From Methylomonas fluvii (GTDB lineage Bacteria; Pseudomonadota; Gammaproteobacteria; Methylococcales; Methylomonadaceae), in assembly GCF_014850975.1 (NCBI RefSeq), contig NZ_JACXST010000001.1:1116001-1180000 (forward strand): a stretch of 64,000 nucleotides of DNA, given 5' to 3'. Within the stretch, counting starts at the first letter, position 1. The number at the start of each line of letters is the position of its first letter. Position numbers and translations under genes: made by a program. The notes below the pieces were generated by a model, which saw nothing but the letters and a program-made list of their open reading frames with translations, made no database searches and was not told where the DNA came from. Below are positions 1 through 10,014 of this stretch, in pieces.

Positions 1-1324
1 TGATCTGCTCGGAGGCATTACCCAGCTGATCCGCCGCCGAAATAACCTCGGAAATGGTTTGGGATAGTTTGGCGACGGTGTTATTCACGGTGTCTTTAAA
101 TTCACCCAACTGGCCTTTGTAATTACCGGTCACATTGCGGGTCAAGTCACCTTGTTCAACCAACGCCAGCACTTCGACCGCTTCATTGAGCGGCAAAATC
201 ACGCCATCCAGGGTGTCATTGACGCCTTCGACGATTTTGCGGAAATCGCCTTGGTGTTTAGTGGCGTCGGCACGGGTTTGCAGGCGGCCTTCAACGGCGG
301 CGGTTGCCAGCATATTGGCGTCGGCCACCAGCGTATTGACGGCATCAATACAGGTGTTGAGGTTGTTTTTAATGGTATTGAAATCGCCGTTGTAGCTATC
401 GGTGATTTTGGCCGGAATCTGGCCTTTGGAAATGTTATCAACATAATCCGCGGCCACATTCAGCGGACCTATCACCGCATTCAGGGTCAGGTTCACGCCT
501 TCGACAATTTTGCGGAAATCGCCTTGGTGTTTCGTGGCATCCGCGCGGGTTGCCAAACGCCCTTCGACGGCAGCGGTAGACAACATATTGGCGTCGGCCA
601 CCAGGGCGTTCACCGCATCAATGCAAGTGTTGAGGTTGTTTTTGATGACATTGAAGTCGCCGTTGTAGGTGTCGGTGATTTTTGCGGGGATCGCGCCTTT
701 GGCGATGTTGTCCACGTAGTCGGCAGCGACGTTGAGCGGCCCGATCACGGCGTCCAGGGTGTTGTTGACGCCTTCAACAATCTTGCGGTAATCGCCTTGA
801 TACTGGCTGGCGTCAGCGCGGGTGGCTAAGCGGCCTTCGATGGCGGCTTTTTCCAATGCAGCGGCTTCGGCCACCATGCTGCTGATCGCGTCGATACAGT
901 TGTTCAGGTTGTTTTTGATGGTGTTGAAATCACCGTTGTAGTGGTCGGTGATTTTCGCCGGAATTGCCCCGCGAGAGATGTTGTCCACGTACTCGGCAGC
1001 CACGTTCAAGGGCCCGATTACCGCATCCAGAGTGTTGTTGACGCCTTGGACGATTTTCCGGTAGTCGCCTTGGTATTGGCTGGCGTCGGCGCGGGTGGCT
1101 AAACGACCTTCAATCGCCGCTTTTTCCAGATTCATGGCTTCAGCGACCATGTTGGAAATCGCCTCGATACAGTTGTTCAGATTGTTTTTTATGGTGTTGA
1201 AATCGCCGTTGTAGGTGTCGGTGATTTTGGCGGGGATCGCGCCTTTGGAAATATTGTCCACGTACTCGGCCGCGACGTTCAAGGGGCCGATCACGGCGTC
1301 CAGGGTGTTGTTGACGCCTTCCAC
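1..1324 (-). repeat. Long direct repeat, copy A (poly-HAMP coding)
   Basis: Bases 1-1324 equal bases 3757-5080 at a constant offset of 3756. Agreement holds in every stretch compared by eye and breaks at base 1325. The repeat may extend beyond the left edge. It covers HAMP_2 repeats and the start of the signalling domain in the same frame of both receptor genes. Recent duplication, gene conversion or an assembly artefact could each produce it. Confidence 0.9.
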
Positions 1325-2467
1325 TAACTTACGAAAATCGCCTTGGTGTTTAGACGCATCGGCGCGAGTAGACAAGCGGCCTTCGACAGCGGCTTTGACC
1401 AGCAGGTTGGCGTCGGCCACTACTGCTTTCAAATTACCGCGGACCAATTCAATTGTCTCGTTGATAAAGGCTTTTTTACCCGGTAATTTCTCCATCGGGG
1501 CATCGAAATCGCCTTCGCCAAATGCTTTGAATACGCCTACCGCCATTTTCTTAACCGCAATATGGCCATTAACCATATCGTTTACGCCTTTAGCGACGGA
1601 TCTGAAGCTGCCATGAAATTTTTGCTGATCGACAACCACATCGATATCGCCTTTTTCATGTTCGCTCGCCATGTGATCCATCTCGGCCAATAGCGCCTTA
1701 ATGTTATCGCTTAACTGCTTCATGTTAGCCATTACACTGGTTTTGTCGCCCGCTTGTACCAGTATTTGGCTGTTCAAATCGCCTTGGGAAATGTTGTAGG
1801 CCAAATCGGCTACCAAACTCGGTTCGCCGCCCAATTGCCGCTTCAAATTGCGCGTAATGAAAAAACCCAGGGCGCCAACCATGGCCGCCGCCAGTAATGA
1901 AATCAGGATGGAAATGGTAGTCGCTGTGGATTGAATGACCACTGCCTCATCCGAAGATTGCTTACCCAGGCGCTGGTTGTATTCACTGTGATTTTTGAAA
2001 GCAGACAGCAGTTTGTCGACCACGGCTTGATTGGACATCATTTGATCACGAGCTTCGCTATTCTTATTTTGCCGGGATAGATCACGAACTTTTAGCCTTA
2101 ACTTGTCGTATTCCGCCAAAGCGTTTTTGTCATCGGCAAGAAGTCTTTTGTCGTCGTCGTCGGTCAAAAGCTTTTCGTAGTAGTTCAATAGCTTATCGAT
2201 ATTGGCGCGTTTGCTGTCTATTTCTTTCTCCACTTCGGCCATAGCGGCATCTTCGGTTTCGGTTAAATGCTGCCAGGTATGGGCGCGAACCCCGGATAGT
2301 TCACTGACGATGTCGTTCAGCAGCAAGACGCTGGGCAGGGTGTTAATGGTATTGAAATTAGTGGCGTTATAGACCCTATCGATCTGTACGTAATTGAAGC
2401 CGGCCAAACCAACCAAACCTAATAATGCCGATCCGATTAATAACAACATGCGTTGTGTGACTGTCAT
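1..2467 (-). CDS. Poly-HAMP methyl-accepting chemotaxis protein, 3' end cut by window edge
   Basis: Transmembrane chemoreceptor that would signal to CheA. It is open from an ATG at 2467 to the left edge with no stop, so 822 residues are visible and the C-terminal signalling tip is missing. Seen: an N-terminal membrane helix (about residues 5-25), a periplasmic helical segment rich in Asp/Lys of four-helix-bundle MCP type, a second membrane helix (about 180-205), a HAMP-like segment, then five 91-residue HAMP_2-type repeats carrying the motifs EGRLx[16 protein letters not shown] and [18 protein letters not shown] sequence lies 8 bases before the ATG and supports this start. It lies 177 bp downstream of the PAS/poly-HAMP receptor gene, probably in the same operon. 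Its distal 1324 bases match that neighbour base for base in every stretch compared. The ligand is unknown. Confidence 0.9.
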   Translation of the reverse strand, partial: MTVTQRMLLLIGSALLGLVGLAGFNYVQIDRVYNATNFNTINTLPSVLLLNDIVSELSGVRAHTWQHLTETEDAAMAEVEKEIDSKRANIDKLLNYYEKLLTDDDDKRLLADDKNALAEYDKLRLKVRDLSRQNKNSEARDQMMSNQAVVDKLLSAFKNHSEYNQRLGKQSSDEAVVIQSTATTISILISLLAAAMVGALGFFITRNLKRQLGGEPSLVADLAYNISQGDLNSQILVQAGDKTSVMANMKQLSDNIKALLAEMDHMASEHEKGDIDVVVDQQKFHGSFRSVAKGVNDMVNGHIAVKKMAVGVFKAFGEGDFDAPMEKLPGKKAFINETIELVRGNLKAVVADANLLVKAAVEGRLSTRADASKHQGDFRKLVEGVNNTLDAVIGPLNVAAEYVDNISKGAIPAKITDTYNGDFNTIKNNLNNCIEAISNMVAEAMNLEKAAIEGRLATRADASQYQGDYRKIVQGVNNTLDAVIGPLNVAAEYVDNISRGAIPAKITDHYNGDFNTIKNNLNNCIDAISSMVAEAAALEKAAIEGRLATRADASQYQGDYRKIVEGVNNTLDAVIGPLNVAADYVDNIAKGAIPAKITDTYNGDFNVIKNNLNTCIDAVNALVADANMLSTAAVEGRLATRADATKHQGDFRKIVEGVNLTLNAVIGPLNVAADYVDNISKGQIPAKITDSYNGDFNTIKNNLNTCIDAVNTLVADANMLATAAVEGRLQTRADATKHQGDFRKIVEGVNDTLDGVILPLNEAVEVLALVEQGDLTRNVTGNYKGQLGEFKDTVNNTVAKLSQTISEVISAADQLGNASEQI

Positions 2468-2644
2468 TGTTAAACCCTCTGTGTGATCTCAAATTTATAG
2501 TGTCGCTTGCGCGGTAAGCTAATAGAGCATCCCTTGGAGCGCCAATTTCGCGCCGTTAGGCAGTCGACTTCCTTTTTAGTCGCCAGTTGATCGAATAATT
2601 TTTTATCCGCTAATTCCTCTTACCCTCGCTCAGCAAACCCTCGT

Positions 2645-5600
2645 TTACAAATGAGCTTGTTTTTTTAATGTCACAATGGCGACACTGACTTGGCTGGAGG
2701 CCAATGCAAACGCGCTGCCCGCACCTAACAAGGACTCGGCTGTTTCATATTGGCCGCCATTAATCAGCTCGGCCACTTTCCCGGCTTCGCGATGAAACTG
2801 GGCATGTTTATGTAGACAGTCCTGAAAACCGGACAAATGTTTGTATTGTTTTTGGCCGCCACCGTGCAACCATTTTCCCAACTTGCAGCAATCGTCCCGG
2901 CCAATAGTGACGGCATCCATGTGTTCATGTTGGCTAATACCCCGGCGCAGCTTCAACTTCCACTCGCTGTGCGCTTGAATAGAGGCATCCAAATCAATGG
3001 GGTCATACTCGGCGGCTTTCGCACTTATCCGCCTTGCGCTTTCTGGCCGACGCGATGTTGCATGGGCTGCAGAGCCGCTAGCAGCATGTCCGGAAGAGGT
3101 GATTTTGAAAAAGCTCATCAAACTTTGTAGTTGTTCCGTTTGCCCCGTCATTTCTTCCGCAGTAGCCGCCAATTGTTCGCTGGCCGAAGCATTCTGCTGA
3201 GTAATCTGGTTCATCTGGTTCATGGCATTGTTGACTTGGCTGACACCGGCGGATTGCTCTTGGGAGGCGGCGGCAATCTCTTGCACCAAGTCGGAGGTTC
3301 TGGCTATGCTGGGCACGATTTCATCCAGCAGTTTGCCCGCACTTTCCGCGGTCTCCACGCTGTTTTCCGCCAATTCGCCGATTTCCTGCGCCGCCACTTG
3401 GCTGCGCTCGGCCAGTTTGCGGACTTCCGCCGCCACCACCGCGAAGCCTTTGCCGTGATCGCCGGCGCGGGCCGCTTCGATGGCGGCGTTTAGGGCCAAC
3501 ATGTTGGTCTGATAGGCAATGTCGTCGATGATGCCGATTTTTTTGGCAATCTCGCGCATGGCGTCAACGGTCTGTTTAACCGCTTCACCGCCTTGGCTGG
3601 CTTCGGTAGCGGCTTTACTGGCCATACCGTCGGTGACTTTGGCATTGTCGGCATTCTGGTTGATGCTGGCCGCCATTTCCTCGATGCTGGCGCTGGTGAT
3701 CTCGACACTGCCTGCCTGCTCGCTGGCGGCTTGCGACAGCGATTGCGAGGTGGAACTGATCTGCTCGGAGGCATTACCCAGCTGATCCGCCGCCGAAATA
3801 ACCTCGGAAATGGTTTGGGATAGTTTGGCGACGGTGTTATTCACGGTGTCTTTAAATTCACCCAACTGGCCTTTGTAATTACCGGTCACATTGCGGGTCA
3901 AGTCACCTTGTTCAACCAACGCCAGCACTTCGACCGCTTCATTGAGCGGCAAAATCACGCCATCCAGGGTGTCATTGACGCCTTCGACGATTTTGCGGAA
4001 ATCGCCTTGGTGTTTAGTGGCGTCGGCACGGGTTTGCAGGCGGCCTTCAACGGCGGCGGTTGCCAGCATATTGGCGTCGGCCACCAGCGTATTGACGGCA
4101 TCAATACAGGTGTTGAGGTTGTTTTTAATGGTATTGAAATCGCCGTTGTAGCTATCGGTGATTTTGGCCGGAATCTGGCCTTTGGAAATGTTATCAACAT
4201 AATCCGCGGCCACATTCAGCGGACCTATCACCGCATTCAGGGTCAGGTTCACGCCTTCGACAATTTTGCGGAAATCGCCTTGGTGTTTCGTGGCATCCGC
4301 GCGGGTTGCCAAACGCCCTTCGACGGCAGCGGTAGACAACATATTGGCGTCGGCCACCAGGGCGTTCACCGCATCAATGCAAGTGTTGAGGTTGTTTTTG
4401 ATGACATTGAAGTCGCCGTTGTAGGTGTCGGTGATTTTTGCGGGGATCGCGCCTTTGGCGATGTTGTCCACGTAGTCGGCAGCGACGTTGAGCGGCCCGA
4501 TCACGGCGTCCAGGGTGTTGTTGACGCCTTCAACAATCTTGCGGTAATCGCCTTGATACTGGCTGGCGTCAGCGCGGGTGGCTAAGCGGCCTTCGATGGC
4601 GGCTTTTTCCAATGCAGCGGCTTCGGCCACCATGCTGCTGATCGCGTCGATACAGTTGTTCAGGTTGTTTTTGATGGTGTTGAAATCACCGTTGTAGTGG
4701 TCGGTGATTTTCGCCGGAATTGCCCCGCGAGAGATGTTGTCCACGTACTCGGCAGCCACGTTCAAGGGCCCGATTACCGCATCCAGAGTGTTGTTGACGC
4801 CTTGGACGATTTTCCGGTAGTCGCCTTGGTATTGGCTGGCGTCGGCGCGGGTGGCTAAACGACCTTCAATCGCCGCTTTTTCCAGATTCATGGCTTCAGC
4901 GACCATGTTGGAAATCGCCTCGATACAGTTGTTCAGATTGTTTTTTATGGTGTTGAAATCGCCGTTGTAGGTGTCGGTGATTTTGGCGGGGATCGCGCCT
5001 TTGGAAATATTGTCCACGTACTCGGCCGCGACGTTCAAGGGGCCGATCACGGCGTCCAGGGTGTTGTTGACGCCTTCCACAATCTTGCGGTAATCGCCTT
5101 GATACTGGCTGGCGTCGGCGCGGGTGGCTAAGCGGCCTTCGATGGCGGCTTTTTCCAAGGCAGCGGCTTCGGCCACCATGCTGCTGATCGCGTCGATGCA
5201 GTTGTTCAGGTTGTTTTTGATGGTGTTGAAATCGCCGTTGTAGTGGTCGGTGATTTTCGCCGGAATTGCCCCGCGAGAGATGTTGTCCACGTACTCGGCG
5301 GCCACGTTCAAAGGGCCGATCACGGCCTCCAGCGTGTCGTTAACGCCTACGACGATTTTTCGATAATCACCCTGGTGTTTAGTTGCATCTGCTCGGGTAG
5401 ACAGCTGTCCTTCTACTGCGGAGTGTGACAGCATGACGGCATCGGCGATCAAAGATTGCACGGAAAATACCGCGGCTTTGACACCCTCATTGAGTTGATT
5501 GAATTCCAAACCGTAGTTATGGCTATCGTTTTGCGGCATTTGGCCGCGGCCGAACAAGGTCATGGCATGAATCATTGCATTTACAGGGCGGAGTACCCCC

Positions 5601-7036
5601 ATGACGATGTACCAACTCATCGCCAGGAAACCCAACAAGAACAATGACACGACTATCAGCGTGGTGTTGATAGTGCCGCCTAATCGTGCCAAACGTGCAT
5701 CCAAACCGGCATATAGCAACTTGCTAAATCCGCCTGATAACGAGAAGTTTTGTTGGATAGCCTGAGTCAAGCTGTTGAAATAATCGCTAGCGGCAAGCTC
5801 GAGTTGCCCGCGTTGTAAAATTTCTGATTCTGTCAAGGTCAGTGCTTGCTTGGCCAAGGCGGTGGCTTTTTGCAAATCCGTGCGGAGTGCGGGATCCATA
5901 CTGCCAATTTTGGGGATATTCTCGTCAATCATCGCCAGGGTTTCTTCGGCATTCGCGATTAACGCCCGCAGATAAGCGGCTTCCGCAACAGTCACGGTTT
6001 TTCGTTGCAAAATCGGAGAACCCACGCCTCTGAGCATACCCAATTGTTCGGACAGCTCAGGAAATAAGCTAATTGCCAACACTTGGGCGTAATAGGTATC
6101 GGTTTCCGGATCCAACCCTAGTCCTGAGGCATCAGCCACTTTGCGGTTAAACGCATGCAATTGACTAATGAACTCGCCATGCTTTACAAGATTGGTTTGC
6201 GCATCAAATCGGTTAGCCGAAGCGGACAGCTCTTGCCATTTTTCCCTGAGTGCCTGCCAGGCCAAAGTCAGCTTTAATTCCGCCAACCGCCCATCTAATG
6301 CGGAGATAGCGGCGATTTGCTGATTGACTTCGTTGCGTTTCGCCTCCCGGCGACTCGCTTCCTGTGTGTTGCCGGCGATTACCATCGCGTTCAAGCCACG
6401 GTGCTCTACCACGAGTTGCATCAGTTTGATGGTCTCTGTGGTGTAATCGACACCTTGTTTTTCCTTTAATGCGAAATCCTTGTCTGCGATATTGTCATTT
6501 ATCAAAAAGTAGGTCGGCACTGCGAACATAGCTATAGCCAGAACCACTAAAGCAGCGAATTTTTGCCAAAGCTTGATCTTGCTAAATACACTAGAAATCT
6601 TTCCTTCTTTAAAGGGATTTTTAACACGACCGGCTTTGATATCAGCATATAGCGCGGCCGCCGTATCAACTTCGCTGCGTGCTGGTTTGAAGCGGATGGA
6701 CCGGTAGCCAATCAGCTGACCTTCGTTATAAATCGGCGCGACATTGGCTTCCACCCAATAAAAATCGCCATTTTTGGAACGGTTTTTGACCAAACCTCGC
6801 CAAGTACAACCAGACTCTATGGTTCGCCACATCCATTCATAGGCCTCTTCCGGCATATCCGGGTGACGCACAATGTTATGCGGTTGCCCCAGTAACTCCT
6901 CTTCAGTGAAGCCACTCAGCTTGATGAAAGCCGGGCTGACACTGGTGATATAGCCACGCAAATCGGTGGTAGAGGTGAGAATGTCTTCTTCGGAAAAATG
7001 TAATTCGACGTCGGTAACGGGTTGATTATTTCTCAT
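2645..7036 (-). CDS. PAS / poly-HAMP / MCP signal / CZB chemoreceptor
   Basis: Very large chemoreceptor of 1463 residues, probably sensing redox or energy state. Order seen: an Aer-type PAS domain (about 15-125, with [10 protein letters not shown] and NGDFYWV), a membrane helix (about 155-178), a periplasmic helical region, a second membrane helix (about 455-480), six HAMP_2-type repeats of 91 residues, the MCP hairpin ([17 protein letters not shown]), and a C-terminal CZB zinc-binding domain with [17 protein letters not shown] and KHAQFH. An ATG also exists at 7072, but the ATG at 7036 has TAAGGAAA about 7 bases upstream and begins at the usual Aer-like N-terminus, so it is preferred. The gene follows cheA closely. 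PAS plus CZB suggests two cytoplasmic inputs. FAD binding is inferred from resemblance to Aer. Confidence 0.92.
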   Translation of the reverse strand: MRNNQPVTDVELHFSEEDILTSTTDLRGYITSVSPAFIKLSGFTEEELLGQPHNIVRHPDMPEEAYEWMWRTIESGCTWRGLVKNRSKNGDFYWVEANVAPIYNEGQLIGYRSIRFKPARSEVDTAAALYADIKAGRVKNPFKEGKISSVFSKIKLWQKFAALVVLAIAMFAVPTYFLINDNIADKDFALKEKQGVDYTTETIKLMQLVVEHRGLNAMVIAGNTQEASRREAKRNEVNQQIAAISALDGRLAELKLTLAWQALREKWQELSASANRFDAQTNLVKHGEFISQLHAFNRKVADASGLGLDPETDTYYAQVLAISLFPELSEQLGMLRGVGSPILQRKTVTVAEAAYLRALIANAEETLAMIDENIPKIGSMDPALRTDLQKATALAKQALTLTESEILQRGQLELAASDYFNSLTQAIQQNFSLSGGFSKLLYAGLDARLARLGGTINTTLIVVSLFLLGFLAMSWYIVMGVLRPVNAMIHAMTLFGRGQMPQNDSHNYGLEFNQLNEGVKAAVFSVQSLIADAVMLSHSAVEGQLSTRADATKHQGDYRKIVVGVNDTLEAVIGPLNVAAEYVDNISRGAIPAKITDHYNGDFNTIKNNLNNCIDAISSMVAEAAALEKAAIEGRLATRADASQYQGDYRKIVEGVNNTLDAVIGPLNVAAEYVDNISKGAIPAKITDTYNGDFNTIKNNLNNCIEAISNMVAEAMNLEKAAIEGRLATRADASQYQGDYRKIVQGVNNTLDAVIGPLNVAAEYVDNISRGAIPAKITDHYNGDFNTIKNNLNNCIDAISSMVAEAAALEKAAIEGRLATRADASQYQGDYRKIVEGVNNTLDAVIGPLNVAADYVDNIAKGAIPAKITDTYNGDFNVIKNNLNTCIDAVNALVADANMLSTAAVEGRLATRADATKHQGDFRKIVEGVNLTLNAVIGPLNVAADYVDNISKGQIPAKITDSYNGDFNTIKNNLNTCIDAVNTLVADANMLATAAVEGRLQTRADATKHQGDFRKIVEGVNDTLDGVILPLNEAVEVLALVEQGDLTRNVTGNYKGQLGEFKDTVNNTVAKLSQTISEVISAADQLGNASEQISSTSQSLSQAASEQAGSVEITSASIEEMAASINQNADNAKVTDGMASKAATEASQGGEAVKQTVDAMREIAKKIGIIDDIAYQTNMLALNAAIEAARAGDHGKGFAVVAAEVRKLAERSQVAAQEIGELAENSVETAESAGKLLDEIVPSIARTSDLVQEIAAASQEQSAGVSQVNNAMNQMNQITQQNASASEQLAATAEEMTGQTEQLQSLMSFFKITSSGHAASGSAAHATSRRPESARRISAKAAEYDPIDLDASIQAHSEWKLKLRRGISQHEHMDAVTIGRDDCCKLGKWLHGGGQKQYKHLSGFQDCLHKHAQFHREAGKVAELINGGQYETAESLLGAGSAFALASSQVSVAIVTLKKQAHL
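3757..5080 (-). repeat. Long direct repeat, copy B (poly-HAMP coding)
   Basis: Second copy of the 1324-base block at 1-1324, here inside the PAS/poly-HAMP receptor gene. The copy stops matching within a repeat unit at 5081, where this gene continues with an extra 273-bp unit that the left gene lacks. Confidence 0.9.
3800..5430 (-). repeat. Six tandem 273-bp HAMP_2 coding repeats
   Basis: Six in-frame units of 91 codons; for example ggctggcgtc recurs at 4561 and 4834. Each unit encodes EGRLxTRAD, RKIVxGVNxTL, GPLNVAA and [10 protein letters not shown]. Units 2 and 4 are almost the same at base level, which gives a higher-order period of 546 bp. The last unit differs most and leads into the signalling helix. 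Boundaries are approximate. Confidence 0.88.
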
Positions 7037-7078
7037 GGCTATTTTCCTTAGTGTGTAATTGGCTTTTTCCAATTTGGC

Positions 7079-9253
7079 TCAAGCCTGTGCCAAGTGCATA
7101 TTGCCCTGAAGCTTGTGCTCAAAGGTGCTCACCAATACGGGTACATCCAAAATTAACGCGACTTCGCCACTGCCCAAGATTGTGGAACCACCCAGACCCT
7201 CCACATGGCCGAATAATTTGCCAAGCGGCTTGATAACCGTCTGAAACTCGCCGATTAAGCGATCAACGACCAGCCCCGTTTTGACACCCGCTGCATGCAC
7301 CACGACGACATTCGGTCTCCGCGGTTGATCTCCGCTAATGTTGAACAGATCACGCAAGCGAATAAAAGGCAGCACTTCGCCGCGCAAATCCATGTAATCC
7401 CTATCATTCAAATCGCCGGACAACTCCAGACACTCGACAACCCGGTCAAGAGGAATCACGTATGACGATTTACCTACCCCAACCAAAAATCCATCGATTA
7501 TGGCTAATGTCAGTGGTAAACGAATTCGGATGGTGGAGCCTTGGCCCGGCCTGCTTTCAACTTCGATATCGCCGCGTAAATCGGTAACGTTCCGCTTGAC
7601 CACATCCATGCCGACACCGCGCCCGGACAGATTGGAAATTTGGCTAGCGGTTGAAAAACCAGGCTCGAAAATCAAGCTGTAAATTTCTTGGTCACTCAGC
7701 TTGGCGTCGGGTTGCACCAAGCCTTTTTCGATGGCTTTTGCCAAAATTCGATCACGGTCAAGGCCACCGCCATCATCGCTAACTTCTATGGCGATGCTGC
7801 CCGACTCATGGTAAGCGTTTAATCTGAGCTCGCCGCGACTGGACTTGCCGCGCGCGGCGCGGACTTCGGCAGACTCGATACCGTGGTCCATGGCGTTGCG
7901 GACCAAGTGCATCAGCGGATCGCCGATTTTTTCGACAACCGATTTGTCCACTTCGGTATCGCCGCCGGTAATGACCAAGGAAATATCTTTGCCCAGTTCT
8001 TTACCGACATCCCGCACCACTCTCTGGAAGCGGCTGAATGTGGCGCCTATCGCCACCATGCGCAGTTGCAAGGCACCGTCGCGCACTTCTTCGACCAAGC
8101 GCATCATTTCGCTGGTGGCTTCCAATAGCGCGGAATCACTGGTCTGTAAGGCGCGCAGATTAACGCCCGCCCCCGAAATAACCAGTTCGCCTATCACATC
8201 GATTAGTTTGTCTAAGCGCTCGGCGTCGACGCGTATGGTTTGGTTTTCTCGGGCCTTGTTGTCTTTAATCTGCTGCTGCTTTTCCAGCGCCGCATTCACC
8301 AGCGGCTGTTGCACGACTTGTTGATCGACCAAGATTTCGCCGAGGCGGGTATTTGGTTGCGGGACCTGCGCTTGCTGCGCATTGAGGCCTTCTTGTAGTT
8401 CGCGTTGGGTAATGACCCCGCTTTTCAGCAATAGCTCGCCGAGTTGGGCATTGTCTTCACCCAGCGAATTGATCAGCTCGACGTAGTAGGGGATTTTGTC
8501 TTCTAGCGGCAAAATGTGGATGTAACTGCCTTCGCGAACAAAATCGAACACGCTTTCGATAGCAGCTTTGTCTGCGTCGCTTTTTAGAACAATTTCAAAA
8601 CCCAGATAACTGCTCTCGGGGTCCATGCTTTCGGCGTCCGGCATCGCGTGACTGAAAGTAGTCAGCGACATAATCTCGCCCAGCGTTGCCAAATAACGGA
8701 TGAAAGACAAGGGATCCATACCGTCGCGCAGACAGTTTTCGCCGAATTGAATAAACAAATGCCAATTGCCGCTGTCGATTACGCCGCCACCGCTGGCTTC
8801 GAACTGCTCACCGGTAGTCTGCGCGGCAGTCATCGCCTGCTTCGGCTCTGGCTTCAAAAAAGACTCCAAGCCATCCAGCAACTGTCGCTCGGCGGTGGTC
8901 ATCGCGGGTTTAGTGTTTACCTCACCGTCGGCCACCGCTTGAATCAGCTCAATCATATGGTCACAGCAAGGTAGCAGAATGGCGACCAGTTCCGGGGAAA
9001 CGCTCAACTTTCCGTCGCGTAAGGTATCAAGCACGCTTTCCACCACGTGGGTGAAGGCAACGATATGATCCAGACCGAACAATCCAGCCGAGCCCTTAAT
9101 GGTATGTGCGGCTCGGAAGATAGCGTTAATCCGTTCGGATGGTTCTTGATCTTCTTCCAGCCCGAGTAAGCCGTCTTCCATGTCTTGCAACAACTCCAGA
9201 CTTTCAATCACAAAAGTCTTTAGAGCATCCCGCATTTGGTCATCAAAACTCAT
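7079..9253 (-). CDS. cheA: Chemotaxis histidine kinase CheA
   Basis: Cytoplasmic kinase that autophosphorylates under receptor control and passes phosphate to CheY. The 724 residues hold an N-terminal Hpt domain with the phospho-acceptor His50 in AHTIKGSAG, a long central linker, a dimerisation segment starting near ERLDKLIDVIGELV, a HATPase domain (N box HLVRNAMDHGIE, G1 VSDDGGGLD, G2 GRGVGMDVVK) and a C-terminal CheW-like regulatory domain. The linker contains LLKSGVITQRELQEGL and LGEILVDQQVV, which read like degenerate GspE/MshE N-terminal repeats rather than a standard P2 domain. It sits 12 bases after the STAS gene and just before the PAS receptor. No cheW, cheR or cheB is in the window; they may lie beyond the left edge. 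Confidence 0.96.
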   Translation of the reverse strand: MSFDDQMRDALKTFVIESLELLQDMEDGLLGLEEDQEPSERINAIFRAAHTIKGSAGLFGLDHIVAFTHVVESVLDTLRDGKLSVSPELVAILLPCCDHMIELIQAVADGEVNTKPAMTTAERQLLDGLESFLKPEPKQAMTAAQTTGEQFEASGGGVIDSGNWHLFIQFGENCLRDGMDPLSFIRYLATLGEIMSLTTFSHAMPDAESMDPESSYLGFEIVLKSDADKAAIESVFDFVREGSYIHILPLEDKIPYYVELINSLGEDNAQLGELLLKSGVITQRELQEGLNAQQAQVPQPNTRLGEILVDQQVVQQPLVNAALEKQQQIKDNKARENQTIRVDAERLDKLIDVIGELVISGAGVNLRALQTSDSALLEATSEMMRLVEEVRDGALQLRMVAIGATFSRFQRVVRDVGKELGKDISLVITGGDTEVDKSVVEKIGDPLMHLVRNAMDHGIESAEVRAARGKSSRGELRLNAYHESGSIAIEVSDDGGGLDRDRILAKAIEKGLVQPDAKLSDQEIYSLIFEPGFSTASQISNLSGRGVGMDVVKRNVTDLRGDIEVESRPGQGSTIRIRLPLTLAIIDGFLVGVGKSSYVIPLDRVVECLELSGDLNDRDYMDLRGEVLPFIRLRDLFNISGDQPRRPNVVVVHAAGVKTGLVVDRLIGEFQTVIKPLGKLFGHVEGLGGSTILGSGEVALILDVPVLVSTFEHKLQGNMHLAQA

Positions 9254-9265
9254 TTCGCATACTCC

Positions 9266-9553
9266 TTAGTTTTGGGTCAGCACAACCTGATCGCCAAAAG
9301 TACCCGTCAGATTCGCTAGTTCCAACACATCCAACACGGCTTTGCTGTGCATCACGAAACGCAAGCTTTTACCCAAATGCGCGGCTTCACGTTTAATTAG
9401 AATTAATAACTGTAGGCCGGCAGTATCGATTTCGGTGACGTTGGCAAGATTGATCTCCAAATCGTCCCCAGCCGTTAGAAACATCAGCAGATTGGATTTC
9501 TGATCCGCCGCGGTATAGATGGTTAACTCGTCTTTAATGGTTAGGCTGGGCAT
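9266..9553 (-). CDS. STAS-domain protein (anti-sigma-antagonist type)
   Basis: Single-domain STAS protein of 95 residues, the fold of SpoIIAA-like antagonists. The phosphorylatable-loop motif reads EIDTAGLQLL, so Thr takes the usual Ser position of DSxG. It lies between cheY (80 bases upstream) and cheA (12 bases downstream). STAS proteins recur inside some chemotaxis operons, where they are thought to bind or tune the signalling kinase or an associated switch. The partner here cannot be named from sequence: no SpoIIE-type phosphatase or RsbW-type kinase is encoded nearby. Confidence 0.9.
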   Translation of the reverse strand: MPSLTIKDELTIYTAADQKSNLLMFLTAGDDLEINLANVTEIDTAGLQLLILIKREAAHLGKSLRFVMHSKAVLDVLELANLTGTFGDQVVLTQN

Positions 9554-9633
9554 GGACGATCTCGGTAGACATAGGCTGAGGTATTTATATGAATCGGCGG
9601 AAACGGGATGAACAGCCGCTATTCATACTCCGA

Positions 9634-10002
9634 TCAAGGCAAAATTAACTTGGAAACTGCCGCTAACATTTGCGCCGGCTGAAACGGTTTGACCACCCAG
9701 GCTTTGGCACCCGCAGCCTGGCCCTCCTGCTTTTTGCCTTCCTGGGATTCGGTGGTCAGCATAATGACCGGGGTAAATTTATAGGCCGGTAACTGTTTAA
9801 GTTCCTTCACGAAGGTAATGCCGTCCATATTCGGCATATTGACATCGGATATGATGAGGTGAATTTTCTGGCCGTTGAGCTTACTTAGCCCATCCTTGCC
9901 GTCGCACGCTTCTATCACCTCATAACCGGCGCCTTTCAGCGCAATACCGACTACCTGACGGACCGACGCCGCATCGTCTACTACCAATATTGTTTTTGCC
10001 AT
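9634..10002 (-). CDS. cheY: CheY-like single-domain response regulator
   Basis: Receiver domain only, 122 residues. The acidic pair is in LVVDDAA, the phospho-acceptor Asp53 in SDVNMPNMDG, the conserved Thr in MLTTES and Lys105 in VVKPF, so it should be an active receiver. It lies 12 bases after the short MCP gene and upstream of the STAS and cheA genes, so CheA is the likely phosphodonor. The output is probably the flagellar switch or type IV pilus motility; nothing in the window distinguishes these. Confidence 0.94.
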   Translation of the reverse strand: MAKTILVVDDAASVRQVVGIALKGAGYEVIEACDGKDGLSKLNGQKIHLIISDVNMPNMDGITFVKELKQLPAYKFTPVIMLTTESQEGKKQEGQAAGAKAWVVKPFQPAQMLAAVSKLILP

Positions 10003-10014
10003 ATGCTTAATATC

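Noticed and set aside
152..829. 225-codon plus-strand open frame (and its copy at 3908-4585)
   Set aside because: It is antisense to the poly-HAMP receptor repeats. The minus-strand reading gives clear HAMP_2 and MCP sequence, and the repeated bases make long shadow frames.
3800..5430. Regular repeats suggesting a CRISPR or satellite
   Set aside because: The 273-bp units are in-frame protein repeats without spacers.
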